From assembly GCA_951812715.1 (NCBI GenBank), contig OX638323.1, positions 1,488,001 through 1,552,000 of the forward strand: 64,000 nucleotides of DNA. Direction: 5' to 3'. Positions 41,694 through 49,793 of this stretch are shown piece after piece. The DNA comes from an uncultured Pseudohongiella sp. GTDB taxonomy: Bacteria > Pseudomonadota > Gammaproteobacteria > Pseudomonadales > Pseudohongiellaceae. The notes under the pieces are model-generated. The model had not been told where the DNA came from. It made no database searches and saw only the letters and a list, made by a program, of their open reading frames with translations. A program made the translations under genes and the position numbers. Every line of letters starts with the position of its first letter. The first letter of the stretch is position 1.

Positions 41694-43004
41694 TTAGCCA
41701 AACCTTGCCTGCCAGTCGTCAAGAGGAACAAACCGGCCATTGTCCACAACCGTGTAGTAGAGCCGCTGCATGCCTTGCCGGCGTTGTTCGGAAAAGGAAA
41801 CGTGTTCGCCTATGCCGAGATCGAAGTCCCGCACCGTGAATACGGCCTCCTCAAGCTGGGCCCGGGTCGGGGAAGCGCCAAGACGGTTGAGGATTTCGAC
41901 CATGAGCTTGGCGTTAACAAAGCCCTCCAGACTGACGAAACTTTTCTCGAACGGCACGTAGTCCGGCTGGCGCAGAATCTCGGGAAGTTGCGGATTATTG
42001 CGCTGCATGAGTTCGCCATATTCCTTTACGACCGGGATCGATTCGTCCTCATAGCTTGGAACCACTTGTGAGTTCACCAGGTAGCGCGCATAGCGCTCGC
42101 TGTCATCCACGCTGTCGGTAATGAGTTGCAGCAGGTTCTCGCTACCGACAAAAGACAGATTGGCGATCGGCGCCTCCAGACCCTGATCCACGGCGTCGCG
42201 GAGAAAAGCCGCGCAGGCGCCGTAAGCGCCGATGCAGATTACGGCGTCGGGATCGGTATTCATGAGTATCTCGACCTGGCGGCGCATGCTGCCCGAGAAG
42301 CTTGCGCCACGCGTATAGGTCGCCTCCCCGACCATTTGCTCTCCGTGTGCGCCGAGTGCTTCGCGAACGCCCGCCCAGCCACTTCGACCGTAGGCGTCGG
42401 CCTGGTAGAAGACGGCAATTCGACGGCGGCCGATGCCCAGAAAATTCTCCACCAGTCCCGCGGTTTCCTCGCGATAGGAAGCGCGCAGGTTGAAGGCGAA
42501 TTCCCCGTAAGGAGGCTCGCGTTGCGGCTGGGCGCCCGTAAACGGAAAAAACATATAGACGTTTTCCTGCTGAAATTTCTTCAGGATCGGCAGAACTCGC
42601 GTAACCGTCGGCGTGCCGACGTAACCGAACAACGCGAACACATGATCCTCGAGCAACAGTTTCATGGTGTTCTGCACGGAGGGGACCGGCTGGTAGCCAT
42701 CGTCGTATAGCTGCAGCGCGATCTGCCGCCCGCTGACGCCGCCCTGCTGGTTCACATGCGTGAAATAGGCCTGGGCGCCACGATAGAGTTCAATGCCCAG
42801 CCCGCGGGAGGGTCCGGAAAACGCGGCGGAAGTGCCGAGCAGGATTTCGCTGTCCGACACGCCTTCGTAAACTGCAAGGTTAGCCCCGGCAGGCAGGCCC
42901 GATGTTGTGACTTGACCGCTGGCCGAGGCCGGCGCGAGCCAGGGCGAGGCCAGACCGCCGATAAGACTTGAATGCAGGAATCTGCGTCTGGTGAACGCTC
43001 TCAT
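41694..43004 (-). CDS. Extracytoplasmic substrate-binding protein, Leu/Ile/Val-binding type, Tat signal
   Basis: 436 residues. The N-terminus TRRRFLHSSLIGGLA is a twin-arginine signal. The mature protein is a type I periplasmic binding fold (Peripla_BP_6): ILLGTSAAFSGPSRGLGIEL, YFTHVNQQGGVSGRQI, FALFGYVGTPT, IAVFYQADAYGRSGWAGV and VEILMNTDPDAVICIGAY. No cognate ABC permease or ATPase genes are nearby. Instead an output-less membrane sensor follows immediately. It may therefore act as a ligand receptor and not a transport component. The ligand is unknown; amino acids, ureas and carboxylates are typical for the fold. Confidence 0.88.
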   Translation of the reverse strand: MRAFTRRRFLHSSLIGGLASPWLAPASASGQVTTSGLPAGANLAVYEGVSDSEILLGTSAAFSGPSRGLGIELYRGAQAYFTHVNQQGGVSGRQIALQLYDDGYQPVPSVQNTMKLLLEDHVFALFGYVGTPTVTRVLPILKKFQQENVYMFFPFTGAQPQREPPYGEFAFNLRASYREETAGLVENFLGIGRRRIAVFYQADAYGRSGWAGVREALGAHGEQMVGEATYTRGASFSGSMRRQVEILMNTDPDAVICIGAYGACAAFLRDAVDQGLEAPIANLSFVGSENLLQLITDSVDDSERYARYLVNSQVVPSYEDESIPVVKEYGELMQRNNPQLPEILRQPDYVPFEKSFVSLEGFVNAKLMVEILNRLGASPTRAQLEEAVFTVRDFDLGIGEHVSFSEQRRQGMQRLYYTVVDNGRFVPLDDWQARFG

Positions 43005-43342
43005 AGAAGCTTGAACGGCAATTGATCCGAACAGCGGAGAAGCCGTCGGCGCCCGTTCTTATCCATTTTCTTCGCCCAATGTCCCAGCCTACCGAAAGTT
43101 CACGGCCATGTCATTATTCAGTAAATCGTTGTTAAAGCAATTCAGAAATGTCCCCTTTTCTCCAAAGCAGAAATGTCCCCTTCGGCGTTGCGCGCAGGGA
43201 GCGTAGCGACCGGAGCGCAAGGCCGCGCCGCCGCTATCCGGTAACCGCCTCCGCATCGGCCTTGAACGAACGCCGCCAAGGGTGATCCGGCGGCGCGATA
43301 TATAATAGTAACGGCATCGCTCCCAACAGCGTGGCGACTACA
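43005..43342. other. Intergenic region without a supported gene
   Basis: Between the binding-protein start and the cupin remnant. It contains a 15-base direct repeat (separate entry) and otherwise shows no credible ORF or RNA. The tail before 43343 may hold the lost 5' part of the cupin gene but no frame supports this clearly. Confidence 0.5.
43143..43182. repeat. Two direct copies of a 15-base sequence
   Basis: CAGAAATGTCCCCTT occurs at 43143-43157 and again at 43168-43182, 10 bases apart. Such AAATGTCCCC repeats are often seen around transposase genes, so this may be the edge of a lost insertion sequence. No transposase is present in the window. Confidence 0.6.
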
Positions 43343-43592
43343 ATGCTCAATGGCCCGTCATGCAGTGGCCTGATCGTCGGCGACTGGATTGCCAAGCAGG
43401 TCAAGGAAGGTGATATCATTATTATTCCCGCGGGCACACCTCACGATTCCCGCGGGCACACCTCACGGCTGGCTTGAGGTTCCGGTCCATTTCGATTGGC
43501 TGAGCGTTCGGCCAGATCCTGATCGTGTGTTGCCGGACGACTACATCAACCCGGCGTTGGCTGAAGATTTCCAGATCGAAACGGAACAGTGA
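43343..43592 (+). pseudogene. Cupin-domain protein gene broken by a 22-bp tandem duplication
   Basis: Frame 1 (from ATG 43343) reads VGDWIAKQVKEGDIIIIPAG then TPH, a cupin motif-1 end. After the duplication the frame shifts; frame 2 continues with IPAGTPHGWLEVPVHFDWLS and ends DYINPALAEDFQIETEQ at 43592. Removing one 22-bp copy (43424-43445 or 43446-43467) restores a continuous cupin C-terminal part, GTPHGWLEVP. The N-terminal half looks incomplete too. Cupins are beta-barrel enzymes or binding proteins; this copy is probably inactive. Confidence 0.75.
43424..43467. repeat. 22-bp perfect tandem duplication inside the cupin remnant
   Basis: Bases 43424-43445 are repeated exactly at 43446-43467 (unit begins ATTCCCGCGGGC). 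22 is not a multiple of 3, which explains the frameshift in the surrounding gene. The CCCGCGGG core is itself palindromic, a feature known to favour slippage. Confidence 0.9.
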
Positions 43593-43613
43593 GACCCGAT
43601 CGGCGAAGCCGAC

Positions 43614-43647
43614 GAAAAGCGCCGCTTTTCGAGGGTCGAACGGCTCG
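43614..43647 (+). repeat. Dispersed hairpin repeat, copy A
   Basis: GAAAAGC-GCC-GCTTTTC hairpin followed by GAGGGTCGAACGGCTCG. A similar block lies at 45649-45679, so the DUF885 gene is bracketed by two copies in the same orientation. The rest of 43593-43830 has no supported gene. Confidence 0.5.
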
Positions 43648-43830
43648 ACGGGGTTGAGAACAAGCGTTTACGAAGCACCAACTTCGAGCGCGGGCCATAC
43701 GCCACCGAACCGTACCTGGTGGCTGGGCCGTCGAGGTTAGAGCGTATTGAAGCCTTGCATCCCGCGCCAGGGACGGCATACACAAACTTGACCGGCGCCC
43801 CCGGATCTTTGCGAAGATGAGAATTACTTT

Positions 43831-45600
43831 ATGACAACCAGAAATTTTGCTGTTTTATACCTGATTTTGGCTTGCTGTTTTTCGCTCGCGCGAGCAGCCG
43901 AGTCCGATTCCAGGTCCGCTGAACTTGACACAATCGTCGAAGAATGGTTTGAGGCATCCCTCGAACTGAACCCCTTGCGAGCCACGTTTCTTGGCGATAA
44001 GCGCTACAACGACAGGCTGGCGAACTACCTCGGCTCCGAGCACCGCGCCGCCTCGGCGGCGCTCGACCGCGACTATCTGCGGCGGATTGAGACCATCGAC
44101 CCGGAGCAACTCGGCCGCCACGACCGGCTCACCTGGCAAACCTTCAAACTCACACTCGAAAGCAATCTTGAGATCGCCGAGTTTCCCGGGCACCTGCTTG
44201 CCATCAACCAGTTCTACTCCTTTGCCAACGACTTCGCCCAACTCGGCAGCGGCACGAGCGCCCATACCTTCGCCAGCGAACAGGACTACCTGGACTTTCT
44301 CTCGCGCATCGACGGCTTCGTCGTGCTTGCCGATCAGGCGATCACGAACATGCGCGTCGGCATGGACCGCAACGTAACGCAACCGCGAGTGCTCATGGAG
44401 CGCGTGGTCGGCCAACTCGCCGCCCTCGATGCGGATTTTCCCGACAGCGTGTTTTATGCGCCGATCGAAAATTTTCCCGAAGACATGGCCGCGGCCGTGC
44501 GCGAGCGGCTGGCGGAGGACTTCGCCCAGGCGTACCGAGATAAGTTGCGCCCCGCCTACCAGAGGTTGCACGACTTCATTCGCGATGATTACTTGCCGCG
44601 GGCGAGAGCGGGCGTCGGCTTATTCGAACTGCCGCGCGGAGAAGATTGGTACGCCACCCTGGTCAGGCATACGACCACAACCGATCTGACCCCCGCCGAA
44701 ATTCACCAAATCGGGCTGCGCGAAGTGGAGTCGATCCACGAGGAAATGCGCCAGGTCATGGAAGAGGTCGAATTCGAAGGCGAGCTCGCTGAATTCTTCG
44801 ATTACGTGAAAACCGAACCGAGTTTCTATTACGATGAGCCGGAGCAGTTGATCGAAGGCTACCAGGCCATGTCCAATCACGTGCAAAGTCTGGCGTCGGA
44901 GCTGTTCGAAACTTTCCCGAAATCGGAGTTTGAAGTGCGGGCGGTGGAAGCCTACCGCGAAGCGTCGGCGGCCGACGGTTCCTACCAGTCGGGAACGCCC
45001 GACGGTTCCAGGCCCGGCGTATTCTTCGCCAATACCTATGACGTGGGTTCGCGGCCCAAGTGGGAAATGGAATCCCTGTTTCTGCACGAGGCGATTCCGG
45101 GGCATCACTACCAGATTTCCCTGCAACGCGAACTTGAGGAATTGCCGAGCGTCAGGCGTTTCGGCGGCTACACCGCATTCGTCGAAGGCTGGGGACTATA
45201 TTCCGAGTCGCTAGGCAAGGAACTTGGGCTTTACACCGATCCGTACCAGTATTTCGGCGCGCTCAACGCGGAGTTGTGGCGCGCGATCCGCCTGGTAGTC
45301 GATACCGGATTGCATTCGATGGGATGGACCCGCGAAGACGTGCTCGCCTACATGTTCGAGAATTCGGCTTCCGGGGAAGCCAGCGCGGTGAGCGAAGCCG
45401 AACGCTATATCGCAATTCCTTCCCAGGCGCTGGCCTACAAGATCGGCGAACTCAAGATCAGGGAGTTGCGCACTCGCGCGGAGACCGCGCTTGGCGAGAA
45501 TTTCGATGTGCGCGAGTTCCATACCCAGGTGCTGATGGACGGCGCCCTGCCGCTGAGCCTGCTCGAAGCCAAGATCGACGCCTGGATCGAGTCCAAGTGA
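43831..45600 (+). CDS. DUF885 family exported metallohydrolase-like protein
   Basis: 589 residues with a signal peptide (NFAVLYLILACCFSLARA-AES). Domain DUF885 (M1-like zinc fold): FLGDKRYNDRLANYLG near the N-terminus, then FEVRAVEAYREASAADGSYQ, and the signature HEAIPGHHYQ (His419 onward) with FVEGWGLYSESL downstream, giving a probable zinc site. The family is uncharacterised but likely peptidase. It lies alone between two repeat copies; a strong inverted repeat just after the stop (45606-45630, CTCCGGCC/GGCCGGAG) may act as a transcript end although no T-run follows. Confidence 0.9.
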   Translation: MTTRNFAVLYLILACCFSLARAAESDSRSAELDTIVEEWFEASLELNPLRATFLGDKRYNDRLANYLGSEHRAASAALDRDYLRRIETIDPEQLGRHDRLTWQTFKLTLESNLEIAEFPGHLLAINQFYSFANDFAQLGSGTSAHTFASEQDYLDFLSRIDGFVVLADQAITNMRVGMDRNVTQPRVLMERVVGQLAALDADFPDSVFYAPIENFPEDMAAAVRERLAEDFAQAYRDKLRPAYQRLHDFIRDDYLPRARAGVGLFELPRGEDWYATLVRHTTTTDLTPAEIHQIGLREVESIHEEMRQVMEEVEFEGELAEFFDYVKTEPSFYYDEPEQLIEGYQAMSNHVQSLASELFETFPKSEFEVRAVEAYREASAADGSYQSGTPDGSRPGVFFANTYDVGSRPKWEMESLFLHEAIPGHHYQISLQRELEELPSVRRFGGYTAFVEGWGLYSESLGKELGLYTDPYQYFGALNAELWRAIRLVVDTGLHSMGWTREDVLAYMFENSASGEASAVSEAERYIAIPSQALAYKIGELKIRELRTRAETALGENFDVREFHTQVLMDGALPLSLLEAKIDAWIESK

Positions 45601-45648
45601 GATTTCTCCGGCCTGGACTCCGGGCCGGAGTTCAATTGGCGCGGCCGC

Positions 45649-45679
45649 GAAAGCGCGGCTTTCGGGATCGAACGACTCG
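45649..45679 (+). repeat. Dispersed hairpin repeat, copy B
   Basis: GAAAGC-GCG-GCTTTC followed by GGGATCGAACGACTCG, about 30 bases similar to copy A at 43614. Both are followed further on by a GCGCCAGGGAYGGCAT box (near 43765 and 45720). This is consistent with a REP-like intergenic family. Confidence 0.5.
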
Positions 45680-45810
45680 CCATGGAAGGCGAGACCGGGG
45701 CTGGAGAATCCAAAGTGTCGCGCCAGGGATGGCATGCGCCTGGCTTGCCGGCGCCTCCTCCTTTCGGTCGGCATCGCGCGACCCCGGCGCCGGCGTCCGG
45801 TTCGGGTTAG

Positions 45811-46221
45811 TCAGGGTTGCTTGAGTGTCAGTTCGATGGCGTTGGATTGTTCCCGGTCGCCGCCGCCCATCAGGGTGACCAACTGATCGCCCCAGGTATA
45901 TTTTTCCCGCATCAAGCGATCGATGGTGTCCAGATTCTCGTTCCGGACTTGATGTGAGTACGTCATGGTTTCCCCGTTTCGCGTTACGGAGATGATGTCG
46001 CTGGCCTGAACCCGGTTGAACCAGCCGGAATCCGAATCGCCACGCAAGTAGGGATGTCCGTCATGGTCGATTATCCACAACCTGGTGGTCACTTGCTCAC
46101 CCTGGTCATTCAAGGTATGCAACTCGATCACTTCGACACGTTCCGAGGCGGCGTACTGAAGCGCGCCGAAGGCCAATATCAATGCCAGAAGACCTCCGAG
46201 AATCCAAAGAATGATTTTCAT
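45811..46221 (-). CDS. Small membrane-anchored protein, nitroreductase/split-barrel-like
   Basis: 136 residues from the ATG at 46221; the frame is open to 46281 but the chosen start puts one membrane helix (~3-22) at the N-terminus. The following domain (TTRLWIIDHDGHPYLRGDSD, then SGWFNRVQASDIISVTRNGE) resembles the split beta-barrel of deazaflavin/FMN-binding nitroreductase-like proteins, where WF/WYxRxxxxP contacts are typical. The similarity is moderate and the cofactor site incomplete. It could instead be an unrelated lipocalin-like protein. It stands alone, convergent with the DUF885 gene. Confidence 0.55.
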   Translation of the reverse strand: MKIILWILGGLLALILAFGALQYAASERVEVIELHTLNDQGEQVTTRLWIIDHDGHPYLRGDSDSGWFNRVQASDIISVTRNGETMTYSHQVRNENLDTIDRLMREKYTWGDQLVTLMGGGDREQSNAIELTLKQP

Positions 46222-46411
46222 GTTTACCGCGATTTGTAACCCGCGAATTGACATTGTTTGCGCATCGGCCCGGACTGTCAACGGAGAGTCGGGCCGCTAT
46301 CGAACCAAGTCCGGTCCGCGTATTCTCGCCGATTCCCAATCCGTTCGAAGCGAACTTTACTAGTCGCGGCAATTCGATCAGAATGCCGCCTTTGCTTCGC
46401 CGGGATTGAAA

Positions 46412-47863
46412 ATGATCAGATGCGTATTGCCGTTACTGGCGCTGCTTTTCTCGACTTCAACGGCGGCTCAGCCTGTTGAGTTCGAGGACTGCCGAATCAG
46501 CGCCGGCCCAGGCATGCGCAGCGTGCAAGCACGTTGCACCACACTCGCCCGGCCGCTCGACCCCTCCGGCGAGGTGGAGGGCGAAATCGAACTGAGGATC
46601 GCCGTCGTGCCGGCGCTCGACCTCGCGCCCAAGCCCGACCCACTGGTGCCGCTCGCCGGCGGCCCCGGCCAGGGCGCCGTGCAATTCTATATGGCATATA
46701 GAGCTGCATTTGGACGCGTGCGGCGCGACCGCGACATTCTGCTCATCGATCAACGCGGCACCGGACAGTCGGCGACGATGGATTGCGAGCTAGATGACGA
46801 TATCGTCGAGGGGCAGTATTCGATCGAACTGACGATCGAATACATGCGCATGTGTCTTGAGCAACTGCCCCACGATCCGCGCTTCTTTACCACCAGTATC
46901 GCGGCGCGGGATCTCGAAGCCGTGCGCGAAGCGCTCGGCTACTCCCGACTTAATCTGTATGGCGTTTCTTACGGATCGCGGGTCGCCCAGCACTTTGCCC
47001 GGCTATATCCGGAGTCAACGCGCACGATCGTCGTCGATGGCGTGGTAGCGCCGCAAAAGGCGCTTGGTCCTGAAATCGCAACGGAAAGTCAGCGGGCTAT
47101 CGACAATATTCTGGCGCGCTGTCTCGAAAACGCGGAGTGCGGCGAACGCTTCCCGGAAATCGACACGACTTTTCAGCGCGTTGTTCAAACGCTGACCGAT
47201 GCGCCGGTCGAAATCGAAGTCCCGCATCCCAGCCACGGCCGGCCCGAGGCGCTGACTTTCGGCCGCAACGAATTCGCGAGCGCGATTCGTCTTTTGGCCT
47301 ACAGCCCGGAGACGATCGCGCTGATACCGTTACTCGTACACGAAGCGGGCGAACAGCGCTACGCCCCGCTCGCGGCGCAATACCTGATGACCACGATCTC
47401 GCTCATGGACAGTTTGTCGCTTGGCATGCATAACAGTGTCATGTGCACCGAGGACGCGCCGTTCTATGAATCCGATACCATCAATTACGATTTGCTGAAC
47501 GCCAGTTACATGGGTCCGTTGCAACTCGAAGCGCTCCAGGCGATCTGTTCGATCTGGCCCGATGGTCCGATCGACGACGGGTTCAAGGCGCCGCTGGCGA
47601 CGGAGTTGCCGGTATTGCTGCTTTCGGGAACCGCCGATCCGATCACGCCGCCGGCCTGGGCCGCGCTCGCCATGGCGGAAATGGAAAACGCGACCCACCT
47701 GATCGGCGAGCACCAGGGCCACGGGCAGATAAACGTTGGCTGCGTGCCTGAAATCGTCGCCGATTTCATCGAAGCGGCCGATCTGTCGTCGCTGGATACG
47801 CAATGCATGGAGCGCAGTTTCGTGATGCCTTTCTTTGTCGACTTCTCGGGGCCGACTCCGTGA
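46412..47863 (+). CDS. Secreted alpha/beta hydrolase, tripeptidyl-aminopeptidase/proline iminopeptidase-like
   Basis: 483 residues from the ATG at 46412. Signal peptide (CVLPLLALLFSTSTA-AQ). VPLAGGPGQGAVQF gives the oxyanion hole (GGPG), IDQRGTGQSA follows, LYGVSYGSRVAQHF carries nucleophile Ser ~186, and LLLSGTADPITPP and GEHQGHGQ provide Asp and His. The GGPGQ and DQRGTG motifs are characteristic of the S33 peptidase group. The next gene starts inside the last codon (GTGA overlap), an unusual partner for an ABC exporter, which may mean shared regulation. Confidence 0.88.
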   Translation: MIRCVLPLLALLFSTSTAAQPVEFEDCRISAGPGMRSVQARCTTLARPLDPSGEVEGEIELRIAVVPALDLAPKPDPLVPLAGGPGQGAVQFYMAYRAAFGRVRRDRDILLIDQRGTGQSATMDCELDDDIVEGQYSIELTIEYMRMCLEQLPHDPRFFTTSIAARDLEAVREALGYSRLNLYGVSYGSRVAQHFARLYPESTRTIVVDGVVAPQKALGPEIATESQRAIDNILARCLENAECGERFPEIDTTFQRVVQTLTDAPVEIEVPHPSHGRPEALTFGRNEFASAIRLLAYSPETIALIPLLVHEAGEQRYAPLAAQYLMTTISLMDSLSLGMHNSVMCTEDAPFYESDTINYDLLNASYMGPLQLEALQAICSIWPDGPIDDGFKAPLATELPVLLLSGTADPITPPAWAALAMAEMENATHLIGEHQGHGQINVGCVPEIVADFIEAADLSSLDTQCMERSFVMPFFVDFSGPTP

Positions 47864-48588
47864 TCCGGGTCGAAGGCATTCACAAATCCTTCGGTGAGGT
47901 CCATGCCGTCCGCGGCGTAAGCTTCGATGCCCCGAACGGCAAGATAACGGGATTGCTCGGACCGAACGGCGCCGGAAAGTCAACGACAATGCGCATACTG
48001 TGCACCCTGTTGAAACCCGATCTCGGAACGGCGACGATCGACGGCGCCGACGTCGTCACCGACAGTCTCGCGGTGCGGCGGAGAATCGGTTCGCTGCCAC
48101 ATGGCTCGGGCTTGTATCCGCGCCTCACCGCGCGCGAGAACATTGCCTATTACGCCCGCCTTTGCGGTCTCGGCCAGGACGTCATCGAAGACCGGATCGA
48201 CGAGATCGTCCAAGCGCTTGAGATCGGCGATTTCGCCAACCGCCGCGCCAAGGAATTCTCTCACGGCCAACGCACGAAAGTCGCGCTCGGGCGGGCGCTC
48301 GTGCACGATCCGCAAAACCTGGTCCTCGACGAGCCGACCACCGGTCTCGACGTCATGGCCACGCGCGGCTTGCGCGACCTCATCGAGAAGCTGAAAGCGG
48401 ATGGACGTTGCATACTGTTTTCGAGCCACGTCATGCAGGAAGTCGCCGCCTTGTGCGACGACATTTGCATTATCGCCAATGGAATGGTCGCGATTCACGG
48501 CTCGGTTGACGAAATTCGCCAACGCACCGGCCGCGAAGATCTCGAAGACGCCTTCGTCGCCGCGCTCGGGATGGTGGAAACCAAATGA
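47860..48588 (+). CDS. ABC transporter ATP-binding protein, NatA-like
   Basis: 242 residues from a GTG at 47860 overlapping the previous stop. Walker A GPNGAGKST, Q-loop region, signature FSHGQRTK (LSGGQ variant), Walker B NLVLDEPTTGLD and switch His in LFSSHVMQEV. The start VEGIHKSFGEVHAVRGVSF is typical of ABC-2 exporters of the NatA/CcmA group. It pairs with the permease at 48585 with a 4-base overlap. Confidence 0.9.
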   Translation: MIRVEGIHKSFGEVHAVRGVSFDAPNGKITGLLGPNGAGKSTTMRILCTLLKPDLGTATIDGADVVTDSLAVRRRIGSLPHGSGLYPRLTARENIAYYARLCGLGQDVIEDRIDEIVQALEIGDFANRRAKEFSHGQRTKVALGRALVHDPQNLVLDEPTTGLDVMATRGLRDLIEKLKADGRCILFSSHVMQEVAALCDDICIIANGMVAIHGSVDEIRQRTGREDLEDAFVAALGMVETK

Positions 48589-49763
48589 TGCGCGCCTTCC
48601 TCGTCGTTTTTGTGAAAGAAATCGTGGACAACTTGCGTGACCGCCGTTCGCTGACCGTGGCGCTGCTCACGGCGCTCACGATGCCACTGCTGATTTTGTT
48701 TCTCATCAGCTTTCAGATCGAACGCTTTTCGGATAGCGACGAGCAATCGGTCACGCTGCCGGTCATCGGCGCCGGGCACGCGCCAAATCTGATGCGCTAC
48801 CTCGAAAGCCGCAACATCGAAATCGTCGAAGGCCCCGCCGACGCGACCGCGGCGACGGAAGCGGTAGAGGCGGGCGACCGGGACGCGGTGCTGCTGATCC
48901 CCGACGACTTCGGCGAACAACTCGCCGACATGATTCCCGCGACCGTCGCACTGTACTCGGATCAGACCAATACCGCGGGCAACTCCGAGGTGGGCCGCGT
49001 CCTCGATGCGCTTTACGGCTACAACCAGACTCTCGCCGCCATTCGACTTTCCGCGCGCGGCGTAAACCCGACGATGCTGCGGCCGCTCAACATCGACAAC
49101 ATCGACGTCTCGACCCCCAGCGGACGCGCGGCGATCCTGCTGGGCATGATGAGCTATATCTTTCTCTTCGCCTTGCTCCTTGGCGGCATGTATCTCACGA
49201 TCGATGCGACGGCGGGGGAGCGCGAACGCGGCTCCCTCGAACCTTTGCTGTCGCTGCCGGTAACGCGGACCCATTTGATGTTCGGCAAGATCGCGGCGAC
49301 TTGCGTGTTCATGTCATTTTCCTTATCGCTCTGCCTGATGTCGGTCTTCGTATCGCTGAAACTCGTTCCACTCGAGCAACTGGGCATGACGCCGAACTTC
49401 TCGTTGGACGTCGTTCTCGCCGCGTTCCTTTTGCTTGTTCCATTCATCCTGGCAGGCGCCGCGTGGATGACGCTGTTCGCGTCATTTACGAAAAGCTACA
49501 AGGAAGCGCAGACCTGGCTGGGCTTCGTGCTGCTGGTGCCGACGCTACCGATTCTGATCGTCAGCATCCTGACGCCGCAGCCGAGATTTGAATTCATGTT
49601 CGTACCGGCGCTGAGCCAGCACCTTATCCTCGTCGACATGATAAGCAACGAGCCGGTTAACGGCTTGCACGTTGCCGTTTCGGCCTTGAGCACGCTCGCG
49701 GTCGGAGCGATCCTCACCTGGGTCTGCGTGCGCCTTTATCAGCGAGAATCGCTATTGGGCTGA
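48585..49763 (+). CDS. ABC-2 type permease, NatB-like
   Basis: 392 residues. One helix near residue 20-40 is followed by a ~140-residue extracytoplasmic domain (VTLPVIGAGHAPNLMRYLES, DRDAVLLIPDDFGE, ALYSDQTN), and then five or six helices (~180-390) including MMSYIFLFALLLGGMYLTIDATAGERERGSLEPLLSLP, the NatB/ABC-2 hallmark. NatAB exports Na+ in Bacillus; other members export drugs, so the substrate is uncertain here. Confidence 0.88.
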   Translation: MMRAFLVVFVKEIVDNLRDRRSLTVALLTALTMPLLILFLISFQIERFSDSDEQSVTLPVIGAGHAPNLMRYLESRNIEIVEGPADATAATEAVEAGDRDAVLLIPDDFGEQLADMIPATVALYSDQTNTAGNSEVGRVLDALYGYNQTLAAIRLSARGVNPTMLRPLNIDNIDVSTPSGRAAILLGMMSYIFLFALLLGGMYLTIDATAGERERGSLEPLLSLPVTRTHLMFGKIAATCVFMSFSLSLCLMSVFVSLKLVPLEQLGMTPNFSLDVVLAAFLLLVPFILAGAAWMTLFASFTKSYKEAQTWLGFVLLVPTLPILIVSILTPQPRFEFMFVPALSQHLILVDMISNEPVNGLHVAVSALSTLAVGAILTWVCVRLYQRESLLG

Positions 49764-49793
49764 AACCGAGTCGCAGAATCTCCCGGACGCCAC

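Noticed and set aside
45606..45630. CTCCGGCC/GGCCGGAG inverted repeat as an intrinsic terminator after DUF885
   Set aside because: No T-run follows the stem, so it is only mentioned as a possible transcript end.
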